From Nitrincola lacisaponensis (GTDB taxonomy: Bacteria > Pseudomonadota > Gammaproteobacteria > Pseudomonadales > Balneatricaceae): a stretch of 64,000 bases of DNA. The translations under genes were made by a program, and so were the position numbers. Below the pieces are notes generated by a model that saw only the letters and a list, made by a program, of their open reading frames with translations, had not been told where the DNA came from and did no database searches. The DNA is taken from contig NZ_JMSZ01000032.1 in assembly GCF_000691225.1 (NCBI RefSeq), forward strand, positions 434,001 through 498,000. Direction: 5' to 3'. Each line of letters begins with the position of its first letter. Positions within the stretch are counted from its first letter, which is position 1. This document shows, piece after piece, positions 25,836 through 35,506 of the stretch.

Positions 25836-26287
25836 AAATCTGGGTGGATGCCGATGCCTGTCCGGTGGTGATTAAGGACATACTCTTCAAGGCTGCGGTG
25901 CGGGCTGAGTTGCCATTGATTCTGGTTGCCAACCAATTTATCCGCGTCCCGCCTTCGGAGTGGATCAGCAGTTTGCGCGTTGGATCAGGTTTTGATGTGG
26001 CAGATAATGAGATCGTACGACAGGCGAGTGCCGGAGATCTGGTGATTACCAGTGATATTCCCCTGGCTGCTGAAGTGATTGCAAAAGGGGCGCATGCCCT
26101 GAGCCCTCGAGGTGAGTTGTTTACACGTGATTCAATTGGCTCGCGATTGAATATGCGTGATTTTCTCGAAACGCTGCGCAGCAGTGGTGAGCATACCGGC
26201 GGTCCGGCACCTTTGCATGCGCGTGACCGTCAGGCTTTTGCGGCACAGCTGGATAAGCTGATCAGCCGCCATCAGCGCTTGCGTTAA
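25832..26287 (+). CDS. yaiI: YaiI/YqxD family protein (DUF188, UPF0178)
   Basis: A 151-residue protein with a PIN-like N-terminus: [18 protein letters not shown], then [12 protein letters not shown] carrying acidic residues, and [13 protein letters not shown]. The aspartates suggest a metal site and the fold suggests a nuclease, but no activity is established. It is coupled to ybaK by a four-base overlap and its TAA overlaps the stop of the convergent DUF1989 gene by three bases within TTAA. Confidence 0.9.
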   Translation: MKIWVDADACPVVIKDILFKAAVRAELPLILVANQFIRVPPSEWISSLRVGSGFDVADNEIVRQASAGDLVITSDIPLAAEVIAKGAHALSPRGELFTRDSIGSRLNMRDFLETLRSSGEHTGGPAPLHARDRQAFAAQLDKLISRHQRLR

Positions 26288-27141
26288 TCCGGGTGGTGGT
26301 AACCGGAGACTTCAGGAGAGCGCCAGTCTTTCAAAATACCCGGCTCAGGCTGCAGCAGCTGTACTTCGAGCGGATAGCAGGTTGCGAGGTCACTGGAGTG
26401 CTCACTGCTGCAATCACCGCCAGGGCAGGCCGACAGCACGCCTAACAGATCAACTTCAGCAAAAAACTCCAGATAATCACCAGGACGTACCGGGCTGGCC
26501 TTCATGAAATATTGATGCGTATCCCGGGTAAAGCCGGTACACATGAACACATTCAACACATCATGCACCAGCTGTTCTGCTTGCGGATCAGGCAGATGAC
26601 TGGTTTGTCGTACTGCTTGATACAGGTTTGAATGACAGCAATGATCATAGTCCTGTCCACTGAGCAGTCGGTGCGTATAGGGGTCGCAGCGTGTGCCGAT
26701 CACATCGTGAACACTGCCGCCATCTGCGTCAAAGCCATACCAGTCCAGCGTATCACAAGTGATCGTCGCGAGTGGACGCAAATAGGGAAAGGTACTCCAC
26801 AGGCGATCACCGGTCGACAGGTGCGTGCCGTGTAAGGCTCTGGTTTTGCCAGCATAGAAACGTTCTTGCAGATTGTGCTGGTTAAACAGGTTCAGGTCGC
26901 CGACTTGTGGCCCCTCGACACTGACAATACGGAAGAAGGTGCCTGCGGGTACTGTAAAGCTGCGTGCTTCTCTGGGCGGGATACGCAGGGTGCTGGTACA
27001 GGTCAGGTGTTTTCTGGCCACCTGATAGCCTGCCAGATCTGCCGGAGGCAGGGTGTCAGTCGGATAACAGATGACGGGTTTGATCGCTCGACGTGTTTCC
27101 GCATCCTCTGGTTCTTGATGTTCTACAAGCATTTTTGTCAT
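26284..27141 (-). CDS. DUF1989 urea carboxylase-associated-type protein
   Basis: A 285-residue cytosolic protein of the family found beside urea amidolyase genes. Recognisable stretches are [61 protein letters not shown] and [23 protein letters not shown]; the histidine and cysteines fit a metal-binding site. Here no urea carboxylase or ABC gene is adjacent, so its job in this organism is open. The ATG has AGGA seven bases upstream. It is divergent from the chemoreceptor gene. Confidence 0.87.
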   Translation of the reverse strand: MTKMLVEHQEPEDAETRRAIKPVICYPTDTLPPADLAGYQVARKHLTCTSTLRIPPREARSFTVPAGTFFRIVSVEGPQVGDLNLFNQHNLQERFYAGKTRALHGTHLSTGDRLWSTFPYLRPLATITCDTLDWYGFDADGGSVHDVIGTRCDPYTHRLLSGQDYDHCCHSNLYQAVRQTSHLPDPQAEQLVHDVLNVFMCTGFTRDTHQYFMKASPVRPGDYLEFFAEVDLLGVLSACPGGDCSSEHSSDLATCYPLEVQLLQPEPGILKDWRSPEVSGYHHPD

Positions 27142-27198
27142 TCCGTTGTCCTGAAAATGTGTTATGTTTAATTCACACTAACTCATATAAATAAGGCT

Positions 27199-29328
27199 AT
27201 GAGCATGAAGCGTTTGTCACTGAGATTCAAGTTGATTCTTGGCGCAGTGCTGGGGCTGACCCTGACACTGACGGCTGTGATTTTAGTGGGCTGGATGACC
27301 ATGCAGAAAAGTGGGCAGGAAGCAGTGGAGTTGGCAGCGACTTCATTTGAGGCTCAGATGGTCGCCAACCTGCATGATTCTGCAGCCTCTGTCTCAACGG
27401 AAGTCTCGGTGTTTATTAACCGCAGCTTCGATATTCCGAAAACGCTGGGTTACAAGGTCAGTGCTACGGCCAGTGGCAGTGGCTCCAATGCACCACCTTT
27501 CCAGCGTTCTACGGTGATGCAGATGGTGAGGGATACGTTGGCCGCGAACCCGGCCATCAGCGCCGCCTATGCACATTTTGAACCGGATGGATATGACTGG
27601 CAGGATGCGTTTAACATTGGCCCGCATCTTGAGCATTCTTCTGATGAAGGTGTTTTGGAACTCTATTGGGTCAGAGATTCTGGTGAGCTGACGTTTTTTC
27701 CAACAGCGGATAGCAGCTTTAAATATGATGAAACGTTGAATGCCAACGGTATCCGTGAATCAGAATGGTATCTGTGTCCCCGTGATACGCTGAAGCCCTG
27801 CCTGATGGAGCCTTATCTGTATGAAATATCGGAAGGTTATGAGGAGTTGCTGACATCCCTGGTCTATCCGGTGGTAGTCGACCAGGAGTTCCGGGGTGTT
27901 GTCGGTGTCGATATCAACCTGCCGGTGATACAGCAGCGTGTGGAGGCCTATCAACAGAGTCTGTTTAATGGCCAGGCCGAGATTCATTTGATCAGTCAGG
28001 CGGGGTTTGTGATTGCGAGCAGTGCGTTTCCGGATGCATTGGGTCAGCGTCTGAATCAGGTCAGCCCTGAGTTGCAGTCAACCCTGACATCCATGCAGGG
28101 AGACCTGCTTCAGAATGATGTGACTACACTGGTGCGTACAGCAGTACCTTTCGAAGCGTTTGATCAACAATGGCAGGTTGTTATCAGTCTGCCGACCGAG
28201 GTGGCGTTTGCTGCGACTCGTGAACTGGAATCCAATTTGTTGTCGGGCTTTCAGCGCACGGCCATGACCATGGTTACTCTGGGTGGGGGCTTGTTGTTGC
28301 TGGCCGTGTTGGCATTGGCGCTGTGGTTGCGTTTCACCACTCAGCCGATGGTGACTATGCGTGCCCTGGTTGAAGACCTGTCTGGAGCAGAAGGCGATTT
28401 GACTCGTCAGCTGCAGGTGACCAGTCATGCCGAATTGATCGGTATTGCGAATGGCTTTAATGCATTTACAGCCAAGTTACGTCAGATGATCATGGACCTG
28501 AATGCATCCGCGCAGGCATTACGGCAACAGAGCCAGTCACTGGTACAGGCCTCGCAGCAAACTGCGGCTGCCACGCGTTCGCAACAGGAAGAAATGCAAA
28601 GTGTCGCCTCTGCCATGACCGAGATGTCGGCGACTGCAAACGAAGTTGCTGATCTGGCTGCACGCACTGCACAGCAGGCCGAAGACTCCAATGATGCGCT
28701 CAGCGATGCACGTGAAGCTTTCAGGCACACGGTAGACGAAGTACGCAGTGTGGCAGATGAGATCAATCAGGCCAGTACGCGTGTTGCCAGTGTGGCCGAA
28801 AGTAGTCAGAACATCTATGGCATTATTGAGGTGATTCAGGGCATTGCTGAGCAGACCAACCTGTTGGCATTGAATGCGGCCATAGAGGCAGCTCGTGCCG
28901 GAGACCAGGGGCGCGGTTTTGCGGTGGTCGCAGATGAAGTACGTGGACTGGCGAAGCGTACCCAGGATTCGACCGGGCAAATACATGCCTTGATTGAGAC
29001 GCTGCAGAAGGATGTGACTGCATCTGTGCGTGATATGGAAGCCAGCACCCAACGGGTCACCAAAACGGTTGAAGATGCCCGTCAGGCGTACGAGCAGATG
29101 GAGTCTGCGGCTAAAAGCATAGCAGCGATTACCAACAACGTGACCCAGGTAGCGACCGCTGCTGAAGAGCAGGACAAGGTTAGTGAAGAGATCAACCGAA
29201 ATATCACGGTCGTTGAGGATGCCAGTGCACGTTTGGCCAGTTTGGCAGGGGATGTGCGTGAAGTCAGTGATACGATGAGTCAGATCACCGATGCTCTGGA
29301 GCAGCAGCTTGGCAAGTTTAAGGTGTGA
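27199..29328 (+). CDS. methyl-accepting chemotaxis protein with Cache-type sensor
   Basis: A transmembrane chemoreceptor of 709 residues: TM1 at about 12-32, a long periplasmic dCache-like sensor (about 38-350, with [14 protein letters not shown] near its middle), TM2 at about 352-374, HAMP (about 375-430), and the cytoplasmic signalling domain with the conserved hairpin tip [20 protein letters not shown] and [17 protein letters not shown], which contacts CheA and CheW. It ends without the NWETF-type CheR-binding tail. ATG at 27199 or 27205 both fit AAGG at 27193-27196. No chemotaxis kinase genes are in the window. A terminator follows. Confidence 0.93.
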   Translation: MSMKRLSLRFKLILGAVLGLTLTLTAVILVGWMTMQKSGQEAVELAATSFEAQMVANLHDSAASVSTEVSVFINRSFDIPKTLGYKVSATASGSGSNAPPFQRSTVMQMVRDTLAANPAISAAYAHFEPDGYDWQDAFNIGPHLEHSSDEGVLELYWVRDSGELTFFPTADSSFKYDETLNANGIRESEWYLCPRDTLKPCLMEPYLYEISEGYEELLTSLVYPVVVDQEFRGVVGVDINLPVIQQRVEAYQQSLFNGQAEIHLISQAGFVIASSAFPDALGQRLNQVSPELQSTLTSMQGDLLQNDVTTLVRTAVPFEAFDQQWQVVISLPTEVAFAATRELESNLLSGFQRTAMTMVTLGGGLLLLAVLALALWLRFTTQPMVTMRALVEDLSGAEGDLTRQLQVTSHAELIGIANGFNAFTAKLRQMIMDLNASAQALRQQSQSLVQASQQTAAATRSQQEEMQSVASAMTEMSATANEVADLAARTAQQAEDSNDALSDAREAFRHTVDEVRSVADEINQASTRVASVAESSQNIYGIIEVIQGIAEQTNLLALNAAIEAARAGDQGRGFAVVADEVRGLAKRTQDSTGQIHALIETLQKDVTASVRDMEASTQRVTKTVEDARQAYEQMESAAKSIAAITNNVTQVATAAEEQDKVSEEINRNITVVEDASARLASLAGDVREVSDTMSQITDALEQQLGKFKV

Positions 29329-29348
29329 TGACTAAATCGACCTTCAGG

Positions 29349-29374
29349 CGCCGGTTATTTTGACCGGCGTTTTT
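29349..29374 (+). terminator. Rho-independent terminator of the chemoreceptor gene
   Basis: A 7-bp GC-rich stem (CGCCGGT / ACCGGCG, loop TATTTTG) is followed by TTTTT. It overlaps the stop codon of the convergent GGDEF fusion gene. Confidence 0.85.
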
Positions 29375-31454
29375 CATCGTACATACGCTGATCTGCCATC
29401 TGGGTCAGGCTGGATTCATCCAGTCCATCCTCAGGATAACAAGCAACACCAATACTGCAGCCAGACTGAATCTGCAGTGTTTCAACCTGAAAGGGCTCAT
29501 CCATTGCCTGCAACAGTTTTTCACGAATGGAGAAGGCTTCTGCAGTTTGCTGAATGCCTTGTAAAAGAATAATGAACTCATCCCCCCCGAAACGGCAGAC
29601 AGTGTCAGAGTTGCGAACATTTTCCCGGAGCCTTGTCGCGATGGCCTGGAGCAGTGCATCCCCAATTGCGTGCCCGTGGGCATCATTAATCAGTTTAAAG
29701 TCGTTCAGATCGATGAGCAAAAGTGCCAGATGTGACTGATCCCGCTCTGCCAGGCGAATAGCCTGTTCAACACGGTCACTGAATAGGTGGCGGTTAGCGA
29801 GTCCGGTCAGGGGGTCGTGTTGTGCCAGGTAACGGTGATGTTGCTCGCTTGTTCGAAGCAATTGCATCACTTCGTTACGCTCGATGGCGATTGCCGCCAA
29901 TTGGGCAACCTCTTCGATCAGACGGATATCCTCTTCAGAGGGTTCGCACGGCTGGCGATGATACAGGGCAAAGGTTGCCAATACCTGTCCGGACTTATCC
30001 AGTACGGGCTGTGACCAGCAGGCAGCCAGACCAGCAGAGGCAGCCAGTTCACGAACTGTTTTCCAGTAGGGATGTGATTGTATGTCTGAAACGATGACCC
30101 GTTGGCGTGTGGCCGCCGCAGTGCCACAGGAACCGGCACCTACTTTAATTGGCACTTGGCGGATGCGTGAGTTATAGCTTTCCGGAAGACTGGGAGCAGC
30201 ACCTTGCACCAGACAGTTTTGTTCAGTATCACATAACAGAATGCTGCAGAGGTAACCCGGGCGATAGGTCTCAATACTGAGAGCTATGGCTTCGAGAGTT
30301 GCATCCAGTGGCTGATCTGCGGCAATCATTGCCAGGATGTGATTATGATCCTGCTTGAGATGATGATCACGGCGCTGCTCTGTTAACAGCTGGCGCAATC
30401 GCCTGTTAACACGATAGATATACAGTGCAATCACAGAAAGCAGCGCCACCAGAATAGATGAGATAATCAACAGTGTCAGCCAGTCTTTGAGCTTTTCTTT
30501 TTCGGGCTGAAAGAAAAACTGGTTCCAGTCAGGTATGGCGTCCAGTAATCCCAGGTCCTGATAGATCTCGGCAATATGCTGCCAGCGCCCAGGGTTGATG
30601 TAGCCCAGCTCGACCAGATCCGGGCGAATCAGCTGGACCATACCTTCTGCTTCGAAGCGCAAGAAATCAGCCGAATGTGCTGTGGTGTAGTGTTGACGTA
30701 TCAGCTCAATGGTTTCATCTATGTGGTTCAGTGCATAGTCCCATCCACGCAGGCTGGCCTGTGTGAACGCTTCAACCCGTTCCGGGTGCTGTGAAGCCAG
30801 TTCACGTCGGGTAAACAGATTATCACCATAAAAATCGATGCCAACCGAGCGCGGTGTGTAAATCTGAATACTCAGACCTGCTTTATCAAGATAGTAGAGT
30901 TCGTGGGTCAGGTAAGCTGACATGGCATCCACACGGCCCTCTATCAGACTATCGATACTGAAATCATGCGGTACTTGCTGAAAGGTATTCGGTGTTACCC
31001 CTTCACTGATCAGATAGGCGATCAACTCATCAGCACCATCTTCCAGCATCAGGGTTTTACCTGCCAGATCGTGTACGCCTTGAAAAGGACTGTGATTGAC
31101 TGCAACCAGTACCTGGGGTGAGTGCTGGAAAATATTGGCCAGCAGGGCGATTTCGGCGGTGGGTTGTGTCAATAACAGGCTGCTGGTACCAATACCAAAA
31201 TCGGCATTTCCAGACAGCACTTCATCGATGACTGAAATGCCGGGCTGCCCTTCGATGAGGGTTACATCCAGACCCGCTTCACGGTAGTAGCCTTGTTCCA
31301 GTGCTGCATAATAACCGGCAAACTGAAAGGCATGTGTCCACTTTAACTGCAACCGTACCGGTTCCAATGCGAGGGCACTGAATGACAAAAACAAGCCGGA
31401 CAAGCCCAAAAGAAGGGCTGTCAGGTGTTTGCCTAAGGCAGCGGCTTTCAGCAA
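29355..31454 (-). CDS. NMT1/THI5-like binding domain fused to GAF and GGDEF
   Basis: A membrane-bound diguanylate cyclase of about 699 residues. After a signal peptide comes a periplasmic substrate-binding domain of the THI5/SsuA type (RLQLKWTHAFQFAGYYAALEQGYYREAGLDVTL, DVLSGNADFGIG), which in ABC systems binds thiamine precursors or sulfonates. A membrane span (LLIISSILVALLSVIALYIY) joins it to a GAF domain (about 365-525) and a GGDEF domain with CRFGGDEFII and the RNSD inhibitory site. It should convert a periplasmic ligand into c-di-GMP. TTG 31454 has AGGGG eight bases before it; ATG 31475 and TTG 31490 are alternatives, but a -10 element (TATACT, 31500-31495) makes 31490 unlikely. Confidence 0.85.
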   Translation of the reverse strand: MLKAAALGKHLTALLLGLSGLFLSFSALALEPVRLQLKWTHAFQFAGYYAALEQGYYREAGLDVTLIEGQPGISVIDEVLSGNADFGIGTSSLLLTQPTAEIALLANIFQHSPQVLVAVNHSPFQGVHDLAGKTLMLEDGADELIAYLISEGVTPNTFQQVPHDFSIDSLIEGRVDAMSAYLTHELYYLDKAGLSIQIYTPRSVGIDFYGDNLFTRRELASQHPERVEAFTQASLRGWDYALNHIDETIELIRQHYTTAHSADFLRFEAEGMVQLIRPDLVELGYINPGRWQHIAEIYQDLGLLDAIPDWNQFFFQPEKEKLKDWLTLLIISSILVALLSVIALYIYRVNRRLRQLLTEQRRDHHLKQDHNHILAMIAADQPLDATLEAIALSIETYRPGYLCSILLCDTEQNCLVQGAAPSLPESYNSRIRQVPIKVGAGSCGTAAATRQRVIVSDIQSHPYWKTVRELAASAGLAACWSQPVLDKSGQVLATFALYHRQPCEPSEEDIRLIEEVAQLAAIAIERNEVMQLLRTSEQHHRYLAQHDPLTGLANRHLFSDRVEQAIRLAERDQSHLALLLIDLNDFKLINDAHGHAIGDALLQAIATRLRENVRNSDTVCRFGGDEFIILLQGIQQTAEAFSIREKLLQAMDEPFQVETLQIQSGCSIGVACYPEDGLDESSLTQMADQRMYDEKRRSK

Positions 31455-31539
31455 AACATCAACCCCTGGTCGCATATGATATGGTTTCAAACACAGTATA
31501 GTTGATTTGTACGCGCTAAAGAACGCATGAGTATTTGGG

Positions 31540-32487
31540 TTAATTGGGAGTCGGGCCCACCATCACACGCCGATGATGCAGCATTTGCCAGGTCAGGTGA
31601 GCCAGCAGAGCAGCCAGAATAATCGCCCCCCCGATAAGCGTCATATGGCTGGGGATTTCGTTCAGAAACAGCCAGACCCAAACGGGGCCTAACATGGGCT
31701 CTGCAGTTCCAATCAATGCCGCAACAGGTGAGGGGAGAAGTCGGGCACCCGTGACAAACAGGGCCAGCCCGAGACCAAGGTTCAAGGCGCCGAACGCAAA
31801 CAGAATACCACTATCATAGGTGCTGGTGACCAGTGTAGACGCCAGGGTTCCTGACACAACGGCGGCTATCAGTGTGCCGGTACAGACTGCCGGAGCCATG
31901 CGTACATGGGCATAACGTCGGGTAATGACGGTGGCCGTGGCAAAACAGAAGGCAATCAGTAAGGCCAGAGAGTCACCGATGGGAGAGACCTGCCCGGTAA
32001 AGGATTCCGATACCATCACACCAACACCGAGAATGACTACTGCGATGGCAATCCAGGTTGGCAGACTGACTTTTTCACGGAAAATAATCCACGCCATTAA
32101 AGCCGCAATTAAGGGAACACCTGCCTGAATCAACAGAATATTGGCGACAGTCGTATACTTGAGCGCGACAATAAAGGAAGTTGAGGCTGTGGCGAAGCAT
32201 AGTGCAACGCCCAGACCAGGCAGCCCCATGTAGCGAAACATCCGATAGGTACCGCTCAGTCGGTTGCGATAGAGCATAAAGCCCAACAGAAACACACTGG
32301 CCCAGATAGAGCGCCAGAAAATAATCGTCCAGCTGTCTTCTGCTGTGACGATCCGTCCCAGGGCGCCACCAAAGCTCCAGACGATAGCCGCCGCCGCGAC
32401 CAGCAGAATGCCGAGTTTTAACTCGACAGAAGGGTTTACCTGCACGGTTGCCTGTTCGGCCAGCTCGCGTGTGTGTTCGTTTTGCAT
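31540..32487 (-). CDS. EamA/DMT-family transporter
   Basis: A ten-span drug/metabolite exporter of 315 residues formed by two EamA repeats (VWSFGGALGRIV, YTTVANILLIQAGVPLIAALMAW in the first; FVTGARLLPSPVAALIGTAEPMLGPVW in the second). AAGGA stands eight bases before the ATG. The 19-base gap to the preceding dctM and the shared strand make it the fourth gene of TRAP operon 3. A possible role as an outlet for the same or a related metabolite is inference. Confidence 0.88.
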   Translation of the reverse strand: MQNEHTRELAEQATVQVNPSVELKLGILLVAAAAIVWSFGGALGRIVTAEDSWTIIFWRSIWASVFLLGFMLYRNRLSGTYRMFRYMGLPGLGVALCFATASTSFIVALKYTTVANILLIQAGVPLIAALMAWIIFREKVSLPTWIAIAVVILGVGVMVSESFTGQVSPIGDSLALLIAFCFATATVITRRYAHVRMAPAVCTGTLIAAVVSGTLASTLVTSTYDSGILFAFGALNLGLGLALFVTGARLLPSPVAALIGTAEPMLGPVWVWLFLNEIPSHMTLIGGAIILAALLAHLTWQMLHHRRVMVGPTPN

Positions 32488-32506
32488 CTAAGCGTCCTTG
32501 AGTTCG

Positions 32507-33811
32507 TTACCAGGGGCCAACGACAAAGCCGAGCCTGTCCGGCAACCAGAGTGCTATACCGGGTACCAGCATCACCAGCAGCAGGGATGAGAACATGGTT
32601 ACCATGAACAGCAGCGACCAGAGAAAAGTTTTTTCCAGCCGGATATTGGCGACCTTGGTTGTGACCATCAGGTTGACAGCGACGGGTGGTGTAAACTGAC
32701 CGATGGCAATGTTCATTGCCAGCAAAATGCCGAACCAGACCGGGTTCCAGCCAAAATGGTGGACCAGAGGAATCAGAATGGGCGTGATGATCAGATAGAT
32801 GGAAACCGCATCCAGCAGCATGCCGGCAATCAATACCAGCAGCATGATCAGCAACAACAGCGTCCAGGGGTTATCTGAAATGGACAGCATGGCATTTGCC
32901 AGTGAACTGAAAGTGCCCAGTGTTGTGCCTGCCCAGGCGAAAATGCCTGCCAGGGAGATGATGATCATCACCACACCGGAAATTTTGCCAGCCTCCACCA
33001 TCAGGTCTAGCAGACCTTTGGGGGACAGTTGTTTATAGACAAAGATCCCGATCAGCAAGCCATAGGTGACGGCCACAACAGCCGCTTCAGTCGGGGTAAA
33101 AAGGCCTGAACGCAAGCCACCCAGAATCAGGACTGGGGCAAACAAGGCAGGCAGGGCTTTGATAAAGCTTTCACGAATGGGTGGACGTTCTCCACTGTCC
33201 GGACCTTCCCAGCCATAGCGACGGGACAACCACCAGGCGGGCAGCAGTAATGACAGGCCTGCCAGAATGCCGGGAAACAGGCCCGCTGCGAACAGCGCAC
33301 GCAGATCAACACCGGGCATCACCACGGAATAGAGTATCAAGGCAATGGATGGTGGAATCAGAATCGCTGTGGAGGCGGATGCGGCAATCAGTGAGGCTGA
33401 AAAAGGCTTGGGATAGCCTGCCTTGGTCATACTGGGTAACATTACCATGGCAACTGCAGCGGCATCGGCAGGGCCGGATCCACTCATCCCCCCCATGATC
33501 AGGCACACCAGCACCGCGACCAGTGCCAGTCCGCCGTGACGCGGTCCGATGAGTGACTGGGCAAAGCGTACCAGACTGGCGGCAACGCCCGCACGTTCAA
33601 AGATCAAACCGGTCAGAATAAACAGTGGGATCGCAATCAATGGATACTTGGCAATACTGTTGTAGGTGTTGGTTCCCAGCGTGGCCAGCATATCTGGCGA
33701 CAGTCCTGCCAGAATACCGGCGGCACCACCAAGGCCCAACGCGAAGGCAACCGGCACCCCTAATAGCATTGCAAGTCCAAAAATAAGCAGCATCCATAGA
33801 TCCGGACTCAT
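32507..33811 (-). CDS. dctM: TRAP transporter large permease (operon 3)
   Basis: A third DctM, 434 residues with about 12 spans. Motifs: LIMGGMSGSGPADAAAVAMVMLP, ASASTAILIPPSIALILY, LFTPTEAAVVAV and FTPPVAVNLMVTTKVA. The SGSGPADAAAV loop is of the C4-dicarboxylate-like branch, whereas operons 1 and 2 have SGSS(T/A) loops, so its substrate class probably differs from theirs. The ATG overlaps the dctQ stop by four bases. Confidence 0.95.
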   Translation of the reverse strand: MSPDLWMLLIFGLAMLLGVPVAFALGLGGAAGILAGLSPDMLATLGTNTYNSIAKYPLIAIPLFILTGLIFERAGVAASLVRFAQSLIGPRHGGLALVAVLVCLIMGGMSGSGPADAAAVAMVMLPSMTKAGYPKPFSASLIAASASTAILIPPSIALILYSVVMPGVDLRALFAAGLFPGILAGLSLLLPAWWLSRRYGWEGPDSGERPPIRESFIKALPALFAPVLILGGLRSGLFTPTEAAVVAVTYGLLIGIFVYKQLSPKGLLDLMVEAGKISGVVMIIISLAGIFAWAGTTLGTFSSLANAMLSISDNPWTLLLLIMLLVLIAGMLLDAVSIYLIITPILIPLVHHFGWNPVWFGILLAMNIAIGQFTPPVAVNLMVTTKVANIRLEKTFLWSLLFMVTMFSSLLLVMLVPGIALWLPDRLGFVVGPW

Positions 33812-34293
33812 GGGTCACCTCGCTCAAGTGCTTTACTCTGCTTCCAGCGTTCAACCAGGCTCTGTGTCAGGCGGAACATGATCGCCAGGCTTAACAGGGG
33901 TAACCAGATCAGGTAGATCCAGGTAGGGTACCCAAGACCGGGAGATAAAGACTCCCATTGATATTCTTCATAGGTCAGCAAACCGCCGTACCAGACAATC
34001 AGCCCTAACAGCAGCATGCTGAGTAACCACTGCAGAAGATACAAAGGGCGCTTTAGCGCATGGGGCAAGTGTTCTTCCAGCATAATGATACGAATATGCT
34101 CATGTCGGCGTGCTGCAACGGCTGCACCGGCAAAGGTGAGTACCACCAGCAAAAATACCGAGAACTCTTCGGTAAAGGCAAAAGATGCGTTGGTGGTGTA
34201 GCGCACCAGGACATTGCCCAGGCTGATCAGACAGATTGCTGATAAAGCCAGCGCCGCGAGCCAGGCCTCAGGACGGGATTTTGGATTTGACAT
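33808..34293 (-). CDS. dctQ: TRAP transporter small permease (operon 3)
   Basis: A 161-residue four-span subunit: ALALSAICLISLGNVLVRY in TM1, then AFTEEFSVFLLVVLTFAGAAVAARRHEHIRI, which is the DctQ signature. It is separated from the binding-protein gene by 83 bases that contain a strong hairpin (34327-34357) and is coupled to dctM by ATGA. Confidence 0.92.
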   Translation of the reverse strand: MSNPKSRPEAWLAALALSAICLISLGNVLVRYTTNASFAFTEEFSVFLLVVLTFAGAAVAARRHEHIRIIMLEEHLPHALKRPLYLLQWLLSMLLLGLIVWYGGLLTYEEYQWESLSPGLGYPTWIYLIWLPLLSLAIMFRLTQSLVERWKQSKALERGDP

Positions 34294-34326
34294 ATCGGGA
34301 TATAATCTGACAGTGGTGACTGAAAC

Positions 34327-34357
34327 ATCGTATCCGGCACTGCCGTCCGGATACGAT
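34327..34357 (-). other. intercistronic hairpin between dctP and dctQ (operon 3)
   Basis: An 11-bp perfect inverted repeat (ATCGTATCCGG / CCGGATACGAT, 9-base loop) sits 20 bases after the dctP stop. There is no T-tract in the direction of transcription. Such hairpins behind binding-protein genes commonly protect the upstream mRNA and thereby raise receptor over permease; that role is inferred here. Confidence 0.7.
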
Positions 34358-34376
34358 GGCGCATCCTTACATTCAA

Positions 34377-35384
34377 TCAGCGTGCATCAATTGCAGCCTG
34401 GGCTTTTTCAACCAGCTCTGCGCCGATACGCGGCACCCATTTTTCATACACGGCCTGTGTGGCATCAACAAAAGCCTGGTGTTGTTCGGGCGTCAGCTCA
34501 TTGACAGTGACACCGCGCTCTTTGATGCGCTCCAGGGTTTCAGCCAGCTCCGCACGTGACTTGGCGATTTCCCAGGCACCTGCTTCAATCGCGGTTTCAC
34601 GCAGAATCTCACGGTCCTCTTCAGACAAGGAGTTCCAGACGCGCTGATTGACACCGAATACTAGCGGATCTGCCATATAGCGCCAGAGTGTCAGGTATTT
34701 TTGACCTACCTGATCAATGCGCGCTACATCAAAGACTGACAGCGGATTTTCCTGGCCATCAACGGCGCCGGTGGTGAGGGCTGGTTGAGCATCAGCCCAG
34801 CTCATCTGAGTTGGGTTAGCGCCCAGTGTGTTGAAGGTATCCAGGAATAGAGGTGAGCCGACAACACGCACCTTCAAACCACGCATATCGGCGGGTTCTG
34901 CGATTGGGCCACGTGAATTGGAGAGTTCACGAAAGCCGTTTTCTCCCCAGGCTAACGGAATCACACCACGACGCTCAATGGCTGCAAAAATATCTTCACC
35001 GGCTTCACCCTGAGTGATGGCGTCAATCGCCGCTTCATCCGGCATCAGAAAGGGCAGGGAGAACAAGTTCAGCTCAGGAACTTGTGGTGACCAGTTGATT
35101 GTAGAGGCAACGGCCATATCAATCAGACCGCTGCGCATGGCTGAAAATTCGCGCGTCTGATCTCCGGATACCAGCTGTGCGTTCGGGTAGACCGTCAGCT
35201 TCATGCGACCTTCAGAGCGCTCTTCGACCAGTTCAGCCCACTTCGTAGCCGCTTGTCCCCAGGGGAAGGCATCACCAAGTACGGTGGATACCGAGAATTC
35301 ACGTGTTTCCTGTGCGAATGAGGTGGCACTCATGGAAAGGCAGGCAGCCGCTGCCAGAGCTGTTAGTTGTTGTTTTAATTTCAT
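34377..35384 (-). CDS. dctP: TRAP transporter solute-binding protein (operon 3)
   Basis: A 335-residue periplasmic receptor. The signal peptide ends near ATSFAQ. The core is closest of the three to classical DctP: ATKWAELVEERSEGRMKLTVYPNAQL, SAMRSGLIDMAV, MRGLKVRVVGSPLF with the ligand arginine, and LTTGAVDGQENPL. A C4-dicarboxylate or similar carboxylate is a fair guess, no more. It is the first gene of a leftward dctPQM-eamA operon, divergent from the sugar dehydrogenase. Confidence 0.94.
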   Translation of the reverse strand: MKLKQQLTALAAAACLSMSATSFAQETREFSVSTVLGDAFPWGQAATKWAELVEERSEGRMKLTVYPNAQLVSGDQTREFSAMRSGLIDMAVASTINWSPQVPELNLFSLPFLMPDEAAIDAITQGEAGEDIFAAIERRGVIPLAWGENGFRELSNSRGPIAEPADMRGLKVRVVGSPLFLDTFNTLGANPTQMSWADAQPALTTGAVDGQENPLSVFDVARIDQVGQKYLTLWRYMADPLVFGVNQRVWNSLSEEDREILRETAIEAGAWEIAKSRAELAETLERIKERGVTVNELTPEQHQAFVDATQAVYEKWVPRIGAELVEKAQAAIDAR

Positions 35385-35506
35385 GGGTTATCCTTAAACA
35401 CTCGATTACTGGGTTTTTCAGATTGACCGCTAATAGTAGAAGACCCTTGAGGTTTTTGAAAGGCGCTCATCTGGTTAAAAAAGTTATCAATACAAAAGAG
35501 GTGCTT

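Noticed and set aside
35303-35506. Longer N-terminus for the PQQ sugar dehydrogenase
   Set aside because: It would overlap the divergent dctP gene and place 68 unlikely residues before a clear signal peptide; ATG 35507 has AGAGG.
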